Counted from the stretch's first letter, positions 1-12,288 are shown. The stretch: 64,000 bases of DNA from Pseudoips prasinana (GCA_951640165.1 OX621238.1:21848001-21912000), one strand, 5' to 3'. Translations and numbers: made by a program. The notes: generated by a model not told the origin, from the sequence alone.

Positions 1-427
1 AGAGGAATTCTCTTCCTCATACGATACGCACTAGTTCATCCATTGATGTATTCAATGGATCTATTATGTGGTTTGAAAGTGGGCTAGTTATATATGTTTA
101 GGTAAATTTTATGTAATTATACAGTGTAATATTATATTCGTAAGGTATTATATGCATATTTAAATGTAATTACCTAATTATTTGTTGTACACTATACATG
201 TACACCATTTTTACGCAAGTCTCACTCTTTCGAAGGTTTGATTGAAGAAAACTCATATTAAGTAAAGCACGCCTTTGTACAATATGTTTAAATTTTTTAG
301 TTTAAAAAAGTGATTTTTGTGTACTATCAAGAACAAACATTATAAATGCAATAAAAGCTGACAAAAGAACAGCTTCCTCGTCACCACGCTCCCTGTAAAG
401 TTGGTTTCAGTTTAAAATGTGAACTAA
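1..427. other. AT-rich stretch, nothing recognised
   Basis: I see no long reading frame, RNA gene or repeat end here. Confidence 0.5.
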
Positions 428-602
428 TCACACTAATATTATAAAGGCGAGTGTGTGAGTGTGTATGTTTGTTACTCTTCCGCGCAAAAACTACCGGGCG
501 GATTTTAATGAAACTTTGTACTGATATAGCTTATTTATCCGAATAACACATATGATATAATTTACAAAGTTTAACGGGGGTAAAACCGCGGAGCACGGCT
601 AG
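428..602 (+). mobile_element. Non-autonomous Helitron-like element
   Basis: The element starts with TC after an A (427) and ends in CTAG before a T (603), the Helitron A|TC...CTRR|T signature. Its start (ACTAATATTATAAAGG, then GTGTGTGAGTG) and its 3' end (CCGCGGAGCACGGCTAG, able to form a small hairpin) recur in at least five other copies in this window. It has no coding capacity. The family resembles short lepidopteran Helitrons; that name is from memory. Confidence 0.65.
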
Positions 603-1499
603 TCATAGCCATAAATCGAAAACAAAACTACATTAGTAATTGAGTTAATCACAGTTCAATAATATGATCAATGCGCGGAAAGTAGTGCAGTTTTAGTTAG
701 TTGACAATTCTATTTCCGGGAAATATGAGAGAGATGAAATTAAAATTAAATTAGCTCAGTGGTGTAAAGGACAGAATCGCAAGCCATGTCCAACTATATA
801 TTCATAGTCACAACTTTTTCCGAATAGGGTTGCCAGCCACAACCCCTTTGTACATGCACAACTTTATTTTAATGAAGGATATTGTACAGTTCTCCCCATA
901 ATGGTACATAGTCTTATTTTATAGGCATATAAGTTAAATATAGAATTTAATGCTAACGCGTCGATATGCTTCGTCTCTAGTGGCCCTTCTCGTGCGTGAA
1001 CGCTATGTAGCTAAACGGTGGCAAGTAGCATTTAAGTTAGATAGAGCGTAAAATAAAATAAATAAATAAAATAAACGATTTATCTGGCATCTGGCATTTT
1101 CCTCAGGATTCCCAAAATATACTAAATTGATTAAAGCATTTGCTATGAATACGCTTGACAAGCGAAGACGCTTCAATGATGCATTATTTACGTACAAAAT
1201 TTTAAATTTTTCTATTGTATCTGGGGCACTCAATACTTCTATCTCTCTATCATTACCAACTTCGTACAAATAACCTCGCACCCTCCAGAATGCCACGTAA
1301 TTCTATCACTCCACTCTGCCCTCCAATTAGATGAACTGTTTTAGGCGCTAATTCGCCATATGCCAGATTTTACAACATCATAAATTAGTGCAGTGATCCA
1401 ATCATTGACTTAATACATATAGGTCAATGGATCCAACACGATATGGATACATCACGACTCAATAGCAAAATTAAAATAAGAAATAATGAACTGTCTGCC
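603..1499. other. Intergenic, only A-rich simple repeat
   Basis: An (AAATA)n-like run lies at about 1049-1077. A 97-codon minus-strand frame at 1003-1296 has no motif and is probably chance. Confidence 0.4.
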
Positions 1500-1517
1500 A
1501 GATATGTACTAACCTTG

Positions 1518-1752
1518 CCTGCGGTGGCAGTATGAGAAGTGTCCTCAACTGCCGCCACGTGCAAGCAGCCCCGGGGAGACAGCGAACTGTTTGTGGCGCA
1601 GTCGCTGTGCCGTACTGACAGGATTCGGCAAATGGGGAGAGCAACCCCCAGTCCTCCCCGGGTGCGTGTCCCGACCATCTGGGACACGGCGCAAAAGGGG
1701 GGCACCGGAGCAGCATACCCGCGTCCCATCTCCCTGCCTTATCAAAAAAAAA
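1518..1752 (+). mobile_element. GC-rich retroposon copy 1 with 18-bp target duplication
   Basis: A GC-rich block ends in an A-run at 1743-1752. It is flanked by the direct repeat AGATATGTACTAACCTTG at 1500-1517 and 1753-1770, the mark of target-primed reverse transcription. The overlapping reading frames on both strands are by-products of its base composition. Copies 2 (13717-14192) and 3 (44425-44589, minus) share its GCAGCATACCCGCGT segment. Compared with them, this copy lacks an internal stretch before the tail. It may be the 3' end of a LINE or a SINE. Confidence 0.7.
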
Positions 1753-1770
1753 AGATATGTACTAACCTTG

Positions 1771-2620
1771 TACCCTGCGGTTTTCTCATTTTTGTGTTAT
1801 TTTTTTTTCTCTGTTCTACATAAATGTGCGTAATGCAGTCTTAGGTTAGCTTACTATTTAATATTTTTATTAACTACCCATTTGGTGTTTACCTATAAGT
1901 GATTATTACACTGTTACTTGCATCATATATTTGTTATTTTGTGTACTGTTGGTGTAATCAATTGTTGGTGAACCAAAATAAATAAATATTTAGAAATACT
2001 ATTTAATATGTAAAATTTTTGATTTAGTTATTTAGCTAGCTATTGTCATATATTAGGTTTAATTATCGAGATTTATAGTTTGTGGTTTAGTTATATTATT
2101 ATGTTAGTACATCTTGCGTGAATGGTTCTGCCTAAGGTAAGTGTTCAACCGCTCTGTGAGCTACGACTGGGGAAGCAGAACCTTACAGAATACACTCCAG
2201 ATATAATACGTCCACGTCATCACTAATCATATGCTTGTTTAACGACTTGGCAATTTTTCGTATAATCAATTTCTTTTTCTCTCTCGATCTTGATCTCTAT
2301 CTGGACTGTAATTCCAAATCTAATAATACTGATCTATTGTGGCCTATAGTTAATGCACCTATTAGCAAATAAGATGTAAGTATGATAGTGAAATTAAATA
2401 ACTATTGACTGTCAGAGATAACATCTACTAAAACGATAACAATTGTATGAGTGCTAGTAGATAGCATAATCATACAAAAGTGACCCGGTCGTAACCCAGC
2501 GGGTAATCGTGACCCAACTGCAATAATTCAGTGGGCCCTGAAATAATAACAATAATAAGAACATTGCATAATATTCGCATACATGAATGAATGTTTGCGG
2601 CTACTTGCAGCCACTATCTC
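1771..2620. other. AT-rich stretch with a possible LINE scrap
   Basis: At about 2162-2195 the text resembles the ACTGGGGAAGTACC...CTTACAGAA segment of the LINE tail at 61568. Nothing else is recognised. Confidence 0.3.
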
Positions 2621-2627
2621 TGCATGC

Positions 2628-2740
2628 TTTTGGCGGGAAACCTCCACCAGTCGTACCAAAGCAGGCGCGTGCGCAACACGCGTTCGTTATTTAAATTTTC
2701 AAACTCAATGCGATCGCGAACGCGACGTTTCGTCTCCTAG
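2628..2740 (+). promoter_or_regulatory. CpG-rich block with perfect E2F-type site; candidate promoter
   Basis: TTTTGGCGGGAAA at 2628-2640 fits the E2F/DP consensus exactly. It is followed by a block at 2664-2735 holding about 13 CpG dinucleotides, unusual in this AT-rich DNA, and a TATTTAAA at about 2687. The next ATG (2764) opens only 17 codons. Strand and target gene are not settled; chance or an unrecognised repeat are alternatives. Confidence 0.3.
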
Positions 2741-5167
2741 TCTTTTGTTTTAAATTTATTTAAATGGAAGTATTGAGGACACACCTCATTTCCTATTGTA
2801 CCAATTCTGTTTAAAATAGTGTGAATATGTTTTGTTCACTGATAAAAGAAGTGTTAGTTCTACTTTCTTAAACTTTTAACAAAACAAATCCTTATTAAGT
2901 ATTTGATGTTGGACTTTATTGAACGAAAGACGTTCCAATAAACAAAGTAAGTAGGAAAATATTATTTTATGAAATAAGTAACAAAAAACTGCAATGTCAC
3001 TTGTCCAACTAACAGAGCTTTAATAAAAAAAAACGCTTAAGCGAAGCTGCACCATATGAATAACCAGTTAAACAGTAACATATTATTGCACAAAAACGGA
3101 AACTATATGATATTCATAATAATAGTAATATTATCGAGTGTTAATTTATGTAACCTTTGTCATCATTTTATATTTTATTAACATTCAAGGCACCTGATTT
3201 AACACTACCATATAATATATGAGTTTGATTTTAACATTAAACTACTTCCGACTACCTTTTTTATTATATTTATTTATTTACCTATCAGAAACAATTTTAC
3301 ATTGTGTTTGATACATTACATAAAATATGATGAGTAGATACCCATATATGAATATTAAAAAAGAAATGAATATGTAGCAATTTGAAGAAAAACAATAAGA
3401 CTTGATTACTAAACACAATAAGTTTTTTTAAATAGAAAAATGGTAGCATGTTGTTACTAAGAAATTTTAAAATACTTTTCATCTACTGAGTACATGTAAC
3501 TATCCAGCAAAAATACTTTGAGCTTAGTTTTAAAAGAGCTAGCATGATTTTTTAAACCGCTGGCACTTTATTTTATTCGTGTATCTACAGCATGGAAGTG
3601 AGGACTATGCTTTGCAATGTTAAAAAAGTTAAAAGTTAATTTTGAAAACCCATTCTACAAGCGTTTTCTCTGGCTATTCTTTCTTCCTTAGACGTACTCA
3701 TAGATATATTATTTCGAATTACTTAACTAAAAATACAAGTAAAAGTAAGTTTCAATATTGTTATATTTGAAAGCTGAAAATGAGATCGATAGCTTTCAGC
3801 TAAATCGGTGAATATGAATTACTACTATAAAACTAGCTCCTTACACAGGGTCTATTATAGTGCAAGTTTATAAGCGGACGCAGGTTTACTCTTATAATAT
3901 AATATAACAATCACTCTTATAATGTAATGTTACGGTAATATGCCTCGACTGGGAAGAGATCAGGTCCAACAGCTTTAAGTGCTCTCTGAGCTTCGGGGGT
4001 GGAACATTTTTGGCCAGACCTAGAACGTGAACCTAGACTCTCATCACTTACGATTAACATGTTACCGCTAGATCCATTTAACTTTATCGATTGGTGATTT
4101 CTAAGGATGCATTATGATAGGTTTTGTTATAAATGCAATTGCCACTAATATTCCATAATCATAAAAAGAGGTGTAAATATAAAAAAGTATATTTGCACTC
4201 ATCGGTCAATCGGACTGACAGTCAAAACATTGCTAGGTACGTATTTACCTAAATTTTGTTGGATTAAAAGCCTCTAGCAGTATAAGGGATCACAAAGAGT
4301 ATAAGAGCCTGTGCTATATGCTGTCCCGAGAGGATAGCTATCAGAGAACTGGCCGAAATAAAAACAGTCTGAGATTATAGGTCATAAATCTCATAATATT
4401 ACCGTTTATGATCCCTATAACGTAAAAATAGCAGCTTTCTGATTACTATGACCATCATACGGGGTCCATCAAGCCCGTCTGCCTAGCGTGGCGGATATGG
4501 CATGTCCCCCTTAGGTGTTCATTGGGGTTGGCATTTGTCCAGCAGTAAGTATTCTTCTTTCGGCTAAAATGATAGAACTAATACGGAAAACGATTAAGCT
4601 TAGACTATCTAAGCTATCAAATCATAAACTCGAGAATTCAAAGCCTGAACCCAAAATATATGGCTAATAAGAAGGAATGAATAATTAAGTGACTCATAGG
4701 AATTACAAACATACAGAACGTATAAACATGTCCTTTTATTAATTGGAATAAGGTGAAGAAATATTTTATAAGTAAAACATCGGGTGTTTACGTGGTGAAC
4801 CGACTAAAGGAAGGAAATAATAATTTAATGTGTTCTGTTTTCAATAAACTCAAGTTTCGTTATAGACACTGGGACCTGTATTACAACAATTGTTTCTTCA
4901 TAACCGATTACGAAAAACAATTAAATGGGAAAATTTATTATCTTGAGGTCATTGAACGGCGTTAGCTTTTCTATCGAACCATAGCCCAGGAGATTACGAT
5001 TCAGATCTCCCAGCGATTTTAGCCTTTGTGGTCATCATAACATACACACACATATATATGTATAACAATGGTTATTATTAAGCCTTTTCCTGCTGTAAAA
5101 CTGAACATATACCTATATAATCTAATAGTATTAAAAACTTAAATCTAACGCATCGTATTTTTCGGTT
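2741..5167. other. Long AT-rich stretch with weak repeat scraps
   Basis: No gene is recognised. Segments at about 3940-4030 (GTGCTCTCTGAGC) and 4470-4560 resemble decayed LINE pieces also seen at 13316 and 61925. Confidence 0.3.
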
Positions 5168-5295
5168 TAGTGATCACCTCTTCCGGCCGTTTCCACTCAT
5201 TTCTGTCTCTAGCTTTTCTAGTCAAACCTCCAATTTTTCTTATGACATCTATCCATCTCTTTGCTTGTCTTCCCCTTTGCCTTGCTCCATCGCGT
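5168..5295 (-). mobile_element. LINE ORF2 C-terminal remnant
   Basis: The minus strand reads an uninterrupted segment with GRQAKRWIDVIRK followed about 15 residues later by DRNEWKR. This spacing is typical of the region after the reverse transcriptase domain in insect non-LTR retrotransposons. No upstream reverse transcriptase sequence is present, so it is a short 5'-truncated relic. Confidence 0.6.
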
Positions 5296-6237
5296 GGTTG
5301 TATAACAATAGTTACGACGAGCCCTCAAAATAATGCCAAGTCTAATAGACTAGGAGAGTAGTCCCTTACCGTGCTCGTATAAATTTGATAGCTAACCCAA
5401 TCTCGTAAGACAAGTGGTTAAGTGATTCAAGTAAATTTGCTTTCACCTACTTATCGACCAATGAGAATAGCACGATATCTCTCAAATAAGCAATAGTTCG
5501 GTATTTGACTATTCTGGATTGTAGATAAAACTTGATAATGATTTGAATTGAGAATTGAAAATTGTTCATAGACATTCCCAGGTACAGAGGCTGTCAGTTA
5601 GACATAGCGTGTAGAGTCAAAAAGTTTAAAAACCAAAGCAACCTTATGTAAGTGTATACCCAGGATTATCGTAAATTTCCGTTTGGAATACGGAATAGGT
5701 GATGATGATCCAAGGTACTTCTTTTCTATAGATAATAATTAGTTATTATCTATTTACTTAACAAATACCATATTGTCTAGTGATTGATTGTTAATCAAGA
5801 GATGTCGGCATGAAATAATAATGTGACCTCGTTGAACTCATGGTGAACTTGGTTAGTATTATTACAAGTATATTATTAAGGTCACTTGAAGGTACGGCAC
5901 GTAATATTAGGAACCAGTTCACATAATTCGCAAGCCCAAGGCAAAATCGTATACCTTTTGTATGAAATTAAAACTCCAGGAATAACTTTGCACCCAAATC
6001 TGTATCGAAGCCACCCAGTACGTGTGATATTAGGCTAAATTAGTTTTTAGGGTTTCTTGTATACTTCTCTTTTTGTAATCGTTTAAGGGCAGTATTAATA
6101 AACGGATCTCAACTTCGAAATTCGTTTGTATTTGAATTCAAAGTTAAGTAGCGTTTTGATAAACCAAGCCAATCTACTTCTCAAGTTTACCCTGACATGC
6201 AGGCGTGCAATTAAATATAATGCTATTATAAAAATTA
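5296..6237. other. AT-rich stretch, nothing recognised
   Basis: No reading frame, RNA gene or repeat end was recognised. Confidence 0.4.
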
Positions 6238-6330
6238 TATAGACCGGCAATTGTGGAGATCTTTGGGGGAGGCCTTTGTCCAGCATTGGACGTCTTTCGG
6301 CCGATGTGATGATGATGATGATGATTATAA
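6238..6330 (+). mobile_element. RTE-type LINE 3' end
   Basis: The plus strand reads DRQLWRSLGEAFVQHWTSFG and then runs into (GAT)n at 6307-6324. This is the C-terminus of RTE-like ORFs followed by the short microsatellite that ends such elements. The copy is strongly 5'-truncated. Confidence 0.75.
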
Positions 6331-6369
6331 TATAATTAATAATAATAAATTAATTAATATCTTCGAACA

Positions 6370-6595
6370 ATTAACACACTACCATCTGATCCCAAACTAA
6401 GCAGCGTCTGTACTATGGCAACCAAACAACTGATAAATATATCTACTAATATATTTCTATTATAGATAAATTACACCCGGACACGGAATAAATAATGCTC
6501 ATCACACAAACATTTGCCTTCTGTGGGGATCGAACCCACGGCCTCTGGTTTAACAGTCAGGGTCACTAACCACTCAACTAACAGACCAACAAGCC
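6370..6595 (-). mobile_element. tRNA-derived SINE, family B
   Basis: Read on the minus strand there is a head GTTGGTCTGTTAG..., a B-box-like GGGTTCGATCC, and a body ending CTTAGTTTGGGATCAGATGG. The tail is shared with family A but the tRNA-like head differs. Confidence 0.65.
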
Positions 6596-6848
6596 ATTGA
6601 AAGAACATAGACAACAGGGCGAAATTGTCAATTGTTTGTCTAAAATTAAACTACAGGAACATTTAAAACTGAGTCTCATTGCATTAAGCTGATCTTTCAA
6701 AACATTTAGACAAATTAAATATGATATAAGAGACTTAACGTAACAAGTCTCATATTTTTATTTTATTATATTTGATTTAATAAAAAGTACAGAGTTACCG
6801 CAGTAATGTTATATTTATCAGATGTCGCCCTTACTTATTTATCATACA

Positions 6849-7008
6849 TCTTTAAAATTAATTTTATAAATTTGAGTGCGGGTGGGAATCAAACCCACGA
6901 CCACAGGGTATCCGGCCCCACGTGCGTTAACCGCTCCGCCACCGCACCGTGCTACTGACACTTTGAATTTATACAATCGATTCGATATTTCTTAACGCAT
7001 TTAAGGCG
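6849..7008 (-). mobile_element. tRNA-like SINE, family F
   Basis: Minus strand: GGTGCGGTGGCGGAGCGGTTAACGC is followed by a pol III B box in GTGGGTTTGATTCCCAC. The head nearly folds as a tRNA, but flanking sequence on both sides (matching 63305-63548) shows an interspersed repeat rather than a tRNA gene. Confidence 0.6.
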
Positions 7009-7078
7009 CTTTAACGGTTTTACTTATTTAGTTATTTCTTAATTAAGTCAAAGGGAACCTGTATGCAACTAATATTGT

Positions 7079-7348
7079 GCGCCGGTTAGCTTGCTTGGTA
7101 GATATACTTGCCTTTCACGTCGCAGGTCGTGGGTTCAATTCCCACCCAGGACAGATATGTGTGTGCTTGAACGTGACTGTTTGTCCTGAGTCTGAGTGTA
7201 ATTATCGATATAACTATATATTTACAAAAAAAAGTAGAATATGTAGTATATCATGTAGTATATCTTTTTTCCATAGTACAAGCACTAGGTACTTAGTTTG
7301 GGATCAGATGGCTGTGTGTGAATGAAAATGTATCAAAATATTATTATA
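7079..7348 (+). mobile_element. tRNA-derived SINE, family A, near full length
   Basis: The head contains GGTCGTGGGTTCAATTCCCACCC (internal B box). It is followed by the family body GTCCTGAGTCTGAGTGTAATT and CCATAGTACAAGC...GGGATCAGATGGC, and ends in a TATTATTAT tail. Confidence 0.75.
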
Positions 7349-7691
7349 GACTAAAACAATGGTTGCCGAAATTGAAGCTCAACTAAAATAATGTAGGTGC
7401 CTGTGTTTTGACAAATCAATGATATAAATTGGTTGATTAATTCATAATGCGTGAAGGTTGGCAACTCAAGGCGAGTACACCAAGTGACTTGTCATGACTC
7501 GTCATCACTCGCCTTCGTTTTTTATAGCTTGAAACTTACAACGGGAGAAAGAACAGGTGTAGAACTAGGTAACGTTTTTATACGCTTTCATTTGGAAACA
7601 CCAACTTACTGACTCCAGGTTGAAAGGTTTGCTAAAAATAACAAACTCCAGTCTAGTGATTGAAGTAATTAGGGACTCTTTTCTAAGTAAA
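7349..7691. other. Intergenic, nothing recognised
   Basis: Only a small imperfect repeat of GACTCGTCATCACTCG is visible near 7492-7512. Confidence 0.4.
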
Positions 7692-7880
7692 TCCTACTAA
7701 TATTATAAATGCGAAAGTTTGTGAGTATGGATGGATGTATGGATGTTTTTTTACTTTTTACGCAAAAACTACTGAACGGATTTTGATGAAACTTTAAAGT
7801 AATATAGCTTATATATCCGAATAACACATAGGCTATACTTTATAAAGTTTAAAGCGGGTAAAAACGCGGGGCACAGCTAG
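7692..7880 (+). mobile_element. Non-autonomous Helitron-like element
   Basis: A (7691) is followed by TCCTACTAATATTATAAATG; the 3' end is GCGGGGCACAGCTAG before T (7881). Both ends fit the Helitron rule exactly, and the body matches the copies at 428 and 55883. Confidence 0.7.
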
Positions 7881-7889
7881 TAATAAATT

Positions 7890-8118
7890 ATATTTTAGGA
7901 TTTATTCACACTCGGTAATCTTATCCCAAACTAAGTAGAGCTTGTACTATGGAAACAAGATAACATTAGGTATACTACTTTGTTTTTGTAAATACATACT
8001 TATACAGATAATTGCACCCATACTCAGGACAAACAGACATGTTATGCATACAAATATCTGTTCCGGGTGGGAACCCACGACCTGCAAAGCATTTGCCAAC
8101 CACGCCACAGGCCCGCCC
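7890..8118 (-). mobile_element. SINE family A
   Basis: The minus strand carries the family A head with a GTCGTGGGTTC core and the usual body. It begins about 10 bp after the neighbouring Helitron-like element. Confidence 0.7.
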
Positions 8119-9234
8119 GTTGTTTGTTGTGATTTGGAGGAGACTACCTCATAAACGAGGCACATAAGGCAATAAAGATACTCGATCAAGCACGTCATAC
8201 CGCTATCAATCTTACATTAAGCGACAAAAAATCCCTTTGCAGAAAACTCGTATCATCGTAAACATCAATTGAAAAATTAATAGACATATTTGTTCATTGC
8301 AATGGTTGTTTGGAAACTATAAAAACAACATAACTGATTTAATCATCAACCATGGCATTAATAAAGGATATCCTGAACATATATTTTGTTGGACTTGATG
8401 ACAAAATATTTGCTAATACTCGCAATTTAAAGCACCGTGTGAATATAAAAAAATTGCAATTTGATATGAGAGTAAAAAATAGGATAATAAGTTATATTAC
8501 ATCACAGGATGATTGATCTGAGAGGATGAGAAGTGAGCAGTTGATTTTGTAGTTATGTTTTTAGGTGCTTGTCAAACCTTTCTTTCGATAAAAAACATGT
8601 GTTCAATATCGATTTAAATACACGAGTACTCGTGGACAAATTTAGAGCAACGCAAGTAAAAGTATGAAACTTAAATTCAAAGTTAGAATTTTTTTCGTAG
8701 TTGAAAGAATAAATAATAAGCAATAATTACAGAAAAACAAATGAAATTTAAAAATTTGCATTTGGTTTTGAAAAAAGATTTAAATAATATTTGTGACCAG
8801 TATGTACGATAAATACAACAGGAAATAGTTAACCTTCTTTTTGTATTCGTCGTAATTTCTACACGAGAGTGTGTAATAAAAATACGTAAAAGAACATAAC
8901 TAATTATTTAGAAAATTATTTCACCAATTACAAAGAAAATGGTGGGTTTGTGCAAGCACGTATAACCAGTAGAAATATATAAGGAAGCATTTAAAAAAAA
9001 TATGTTAATTAGTGAAATAGATTAAAATTCGACGCACTCAGTAGGTCGCGGAATAACATCGATAATATCAAAAAATAAGGTACACTCGCATTAATACTTG
9101 AATATAATGTTTACGTCATAATTTTACAAAATTAATCCTCCCTTAGATTTCTGAATAAATATACCATTTTCATGAAGTCTTGGGTAAGTAATAAATAATA
9201 TAAATAATAATAACATAAATAATAATAACTCACA
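8119..9234. other. AT-rich stretch, nothing recognised
   Basis: No coding or repeat signal beyond A/T runs and an (AAT)n-like patch at 9186-9250. Confidence 0.4.
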
Positions 9235-9481
9235 TTATAAATAATAATAAATATCTTGGGATAGCCTTATAACACTTGAACCTGGAACCTGTATGATGGC
9301 AACCAAACAAATGATATTCATACTTACATATTTGTAACTACATATATATTATAGATAGATTACACCCAGACACAGAACAAATAATCGTGCTCACCACATA
9401 TAGATTTATTCTGGGTGGGAATCGAACTCACGTCCTCTAGCTTATCAGTCAGGGTCACTAACCAATATACCAACAAGCCAA
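9235..9481 (-). mobile_element. SINE family B
   Basis: On the minus strand TTGGTATATTGGTTAGTGACC leads to a GAGTTCGATTCCCACCC B box and the shared SINE body, ending in (TAA)n. Confidence 0.65.
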
Positions 9482-10599
9482 CGTCCTTATTATATACAAT
9501 TATATATATACAATATTATTTGCAGTAGGCCTACTTAATCTTTTAAAATACTTATGGTAAAACAACTTTCGAAAATTTTGTGATTAGGTTTTCAATGATA
9601 TAATTGTGCTTTAATAAACGTTGGGTCGTTCATCAATAAATAACTGAATTAAATCAATCAGAAATCCGATTTAAAATTAGCCTGTGGTATTATTGTTAAT
9701 TTCATTCATAAAATGAAACCGCTTCGTTAAACATTGACCTACATTTGTATTAAGTATAACTACTTATAGCAAAAACCAGGTTTTCTTTAACCCAGTTTCA
9801 TATAATTACTTGTAGAATTTCAATTTAATGACCTCCATTTCACTGTCTTGACCATAGAGTATCCTTTATATTTCCGATTCCGATTCCCCAAGTTTTATCA
9901 TGATGTCACCATGTCGGAATACGACTTAGAATTTAACGCATTTAGGAGGAAAAAAATCTAATATATTAGTTAATGTTCTAATTATGAAGATGTTTTCATA
10001 GGGGCGTATAATAAACGCCTGATACCTACTTGTTTCATCGTGATTAGAGCGTTGTAGTATTGATTTCTATGTAAGTATATACTTAGATTAAATTTGTGGA
10101 TCAAGTGAGTCAAGATATATCTGAACTCTTTAAATTTATTAAAAAAAAATTAAATTATATTAATTTTACCCAGAACATAATAATATGTCTTTTTGGTACA
10201 GTTTAGACAGGTAAATACATCGTCTCAATACTGGGTTAAGTAGAATGTATATAAAAAAATGTTTTGATCTTCAAAATGATTGTTTTTATTAATTTATTTT
10301 ACCTACGTTCATAACTATTTAATAATAAATATATAATATAAAAATAAACTATTTAATATGTAATTAAGTATCATAACAACTACCAATATCATAGTTTGTG
10401 ACTAAAGAAGATTATTTTACCTATTAACCAGAGAAACCAGATTTGTCATCAATTTGCATAATACAATTATTTTCATATACGAAATGACGATCCGCTGGCG
10501 AAATTTTTACCGGGAGCCAAAAAATTTATTTGTTCAGTTTCATGGGTAGATAGCGCTCCTTCAACGTAAGCCACTATTTATGCAACACCTTTTTTATGT
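9482..10599. other. AT-rich stretch, nothing recognised
   Basis: No gene or repeat end is recognised. Confidence 0.4.
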
Positions 10600-11008
10600 T
10601 TATATATAGTATATATTGCTGCAAAGTCAAGACTTCCTGGCGCATGCGAGTCGATTACAATCACAATGACAATCGCGTTAAACACACACAAAGCACATCA
10701 CGGGGAATCTTCACATTGAGTTGAAAACAATCGCTTCCCACATTCAAATGTACGTACAATCAAGTGCAGATACAAAGAAAGTGCATTTGGTATTGCAAAA
10801 TACGTTCACGAACACGAGCGTCCGAATAACCATCAGTCTAAAAAGTAACACACTTACCTACCTATTGAGTAAGCATTTTCCGGAAGCGAATCCAATCTTA
10901 TTAGGTTTCGTTACGTTCGCGGTAAATTGTATGCATTATTTTATTTGTGTCGGAAACGTTACATGTTTAACGCTCTATAAGCGTCAAAGAGGCTTACACA
11001 TGTGTTGA
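10600..11008 (+). other. CpG-containing block, possible promoter or 5' exon
   Basis: A TATATATAG run at about 10600 is followed by sequence far richer in CpG than its surroundings. An open frame of about 95 codons (from 10721, TTG start) has no ATG near its front and no recognisable motif, so I do not call it a protein. Transcription evidence would be needed to separate an untranslated exon from chance. Confidence 0.2.
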
Positions 11009-11071
11009 GGACAGAGAGCTGTAGTACTAGGTTAGGACCCGTAAATAAACTCGTAACCATCAGTTTTTTTT

Positions 11072-11272
11072 TTAAAGTCAACGCCCGCACTAGGGAATCT
11101 ATTTCCTGTGTCGCGGGGTACTTTACAAACATATAATAGACGGATACAAATTAACATCCAGATTCAGAACAACTATTTATGGGTCACACAAATAGTTGCC
11201 CGGCAAGGGACTTGAACCCACGACACGAAGCGGCGATGCGACTGTCTCAGCCTCTGCGCCGCACGTGCAGTA
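11072..11272 (-). mobile_element. tRNA-derived SINE, family C
   Basis: Minus strand: CTGCACGTGCGGCGCAGAGG (A-box region), then GTCGTGGGTTCAAGTCCC (B box), a body with TGTGTGACCCATAAATAGTT and GTAAAGTACCCCGCGACACAGG, and an A-rich tail after CTAGTGCGGGCGTTG. Confidence 0.75.
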
Positions 11273-11952
11273 AATCAGTATACATAAAGTGCAACAATGA
11301 ATTCATTCGAATCAAATATAAGCAAGTTTTTATAAGTTACTATTTCAGCAAATACGACCTAGCTGATTATGCTGTTGTCCAACTTACCAGAAATGTATCA
11401 CAAATTCTAAACAACTAGATGTTGATGTGATAAGGGTACTTAATTCAACCTTGTATAAGATTTTTTATACATTGCTCATATGTGACTGGAAAACAAATGC
11501 TTTGATGTTATAGATTCATACGATCACCTTATAGTATCTACCCTATTTATGATTGTAAAACCTACAGTACTGATTCTCTATGTAATGAAAATTTACTCGT
11601 AGGATTCAGAAAAAAGTTATTTCATTTGACATTCCGTAATAGACTGGCCTCGTTAAAAGTATTTACCCTCACAAATGACATAAAAATACGAATTGTGGAC
11701 GTGGCCTACATTACCTGAGGATTGAATAATAATTAACACATACGCACTATAATATACTCGTTAGATAATCATAATATTATCATAATCTACGCATAATACG
11801 AGTATCAGAGCAGCAATTATGGATAGTCTCTAGGTAATTATCGATCTGCTCTAGTTATTATTATAACGGAAGTCACAAGATTGTTCAATAAAAAGTATTT
11901 AGATTTTTTTAAATAAATATTTAGCATACTTTAACTTAATGCTATGTGTAAT
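11273..11952. other. AT-rich stretch, nothing recognised
   Basis: No gene or repeat recognised. Confidence 0.4.
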
Positions 11953-12288
11953 AACACATAAGATATATAATATTTTCTGAGTATTTTTTTTTCCAAGCTG
12001 TACTTTTCCTTCCAGAAATCGGAAATTTTCCACTTTATTCGAAGCACCAAAAATGCTGCCACTACTGTTCTATTATTTCCAAATCGCTCTTGTCTTAAAT
12101 ACTTCTTCAAACTCAAAAATAAAACATGAGATGTATAATATTTTCTGAGTAAGTATTTCCCAAGCTTTAATTTTCCTTCCAGAAATCGGTAATTTTCCTC
12201 TTTATTCTAAACACCAAAAATGCTGTCACTACTGTTCTATTATCTTCGAATCGCTCTTCTCTTAAATACTTGTTCAACCTCGAAAATA
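11953..12288 (-). repeat. Two-copy tandem duplication, period about 168 bp
   Basis: TATAATATTTTCTGAGTA recurs at a spacing of 168 bp, and the whole unit (about 11953-12120, then 12121-12288) is repeated with roughly 85-90 percent identity by eye. Both units keep an open minus-strand frame with the same peptide core (RFxxNRTVVxAFLV, then FWKE). This suggests a duplicated fragment of an unidentified coding sequence. The frame in the second unit stops shortly after FWKEN. Confidence 0.55.

Noticed and set aside
1424..1833. Overlapping 66-101-codon frames
   Set aside because: They are produced by the same retroposon family, whose ends and target duplication are visible.
2124..2145. ATGGTTCTGCCTAAG followed by GTAAGTG, a possible first exon
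   Set aside because: Only five codons, with a LINE scrap directly downstream; most likely chance.
4729..4965. 70-78-codon plus-strand frame with protein-like composition
   Set aside because: It has only a GTG start, no clear splice sites and no recognisable motif; kept out of the gene list.
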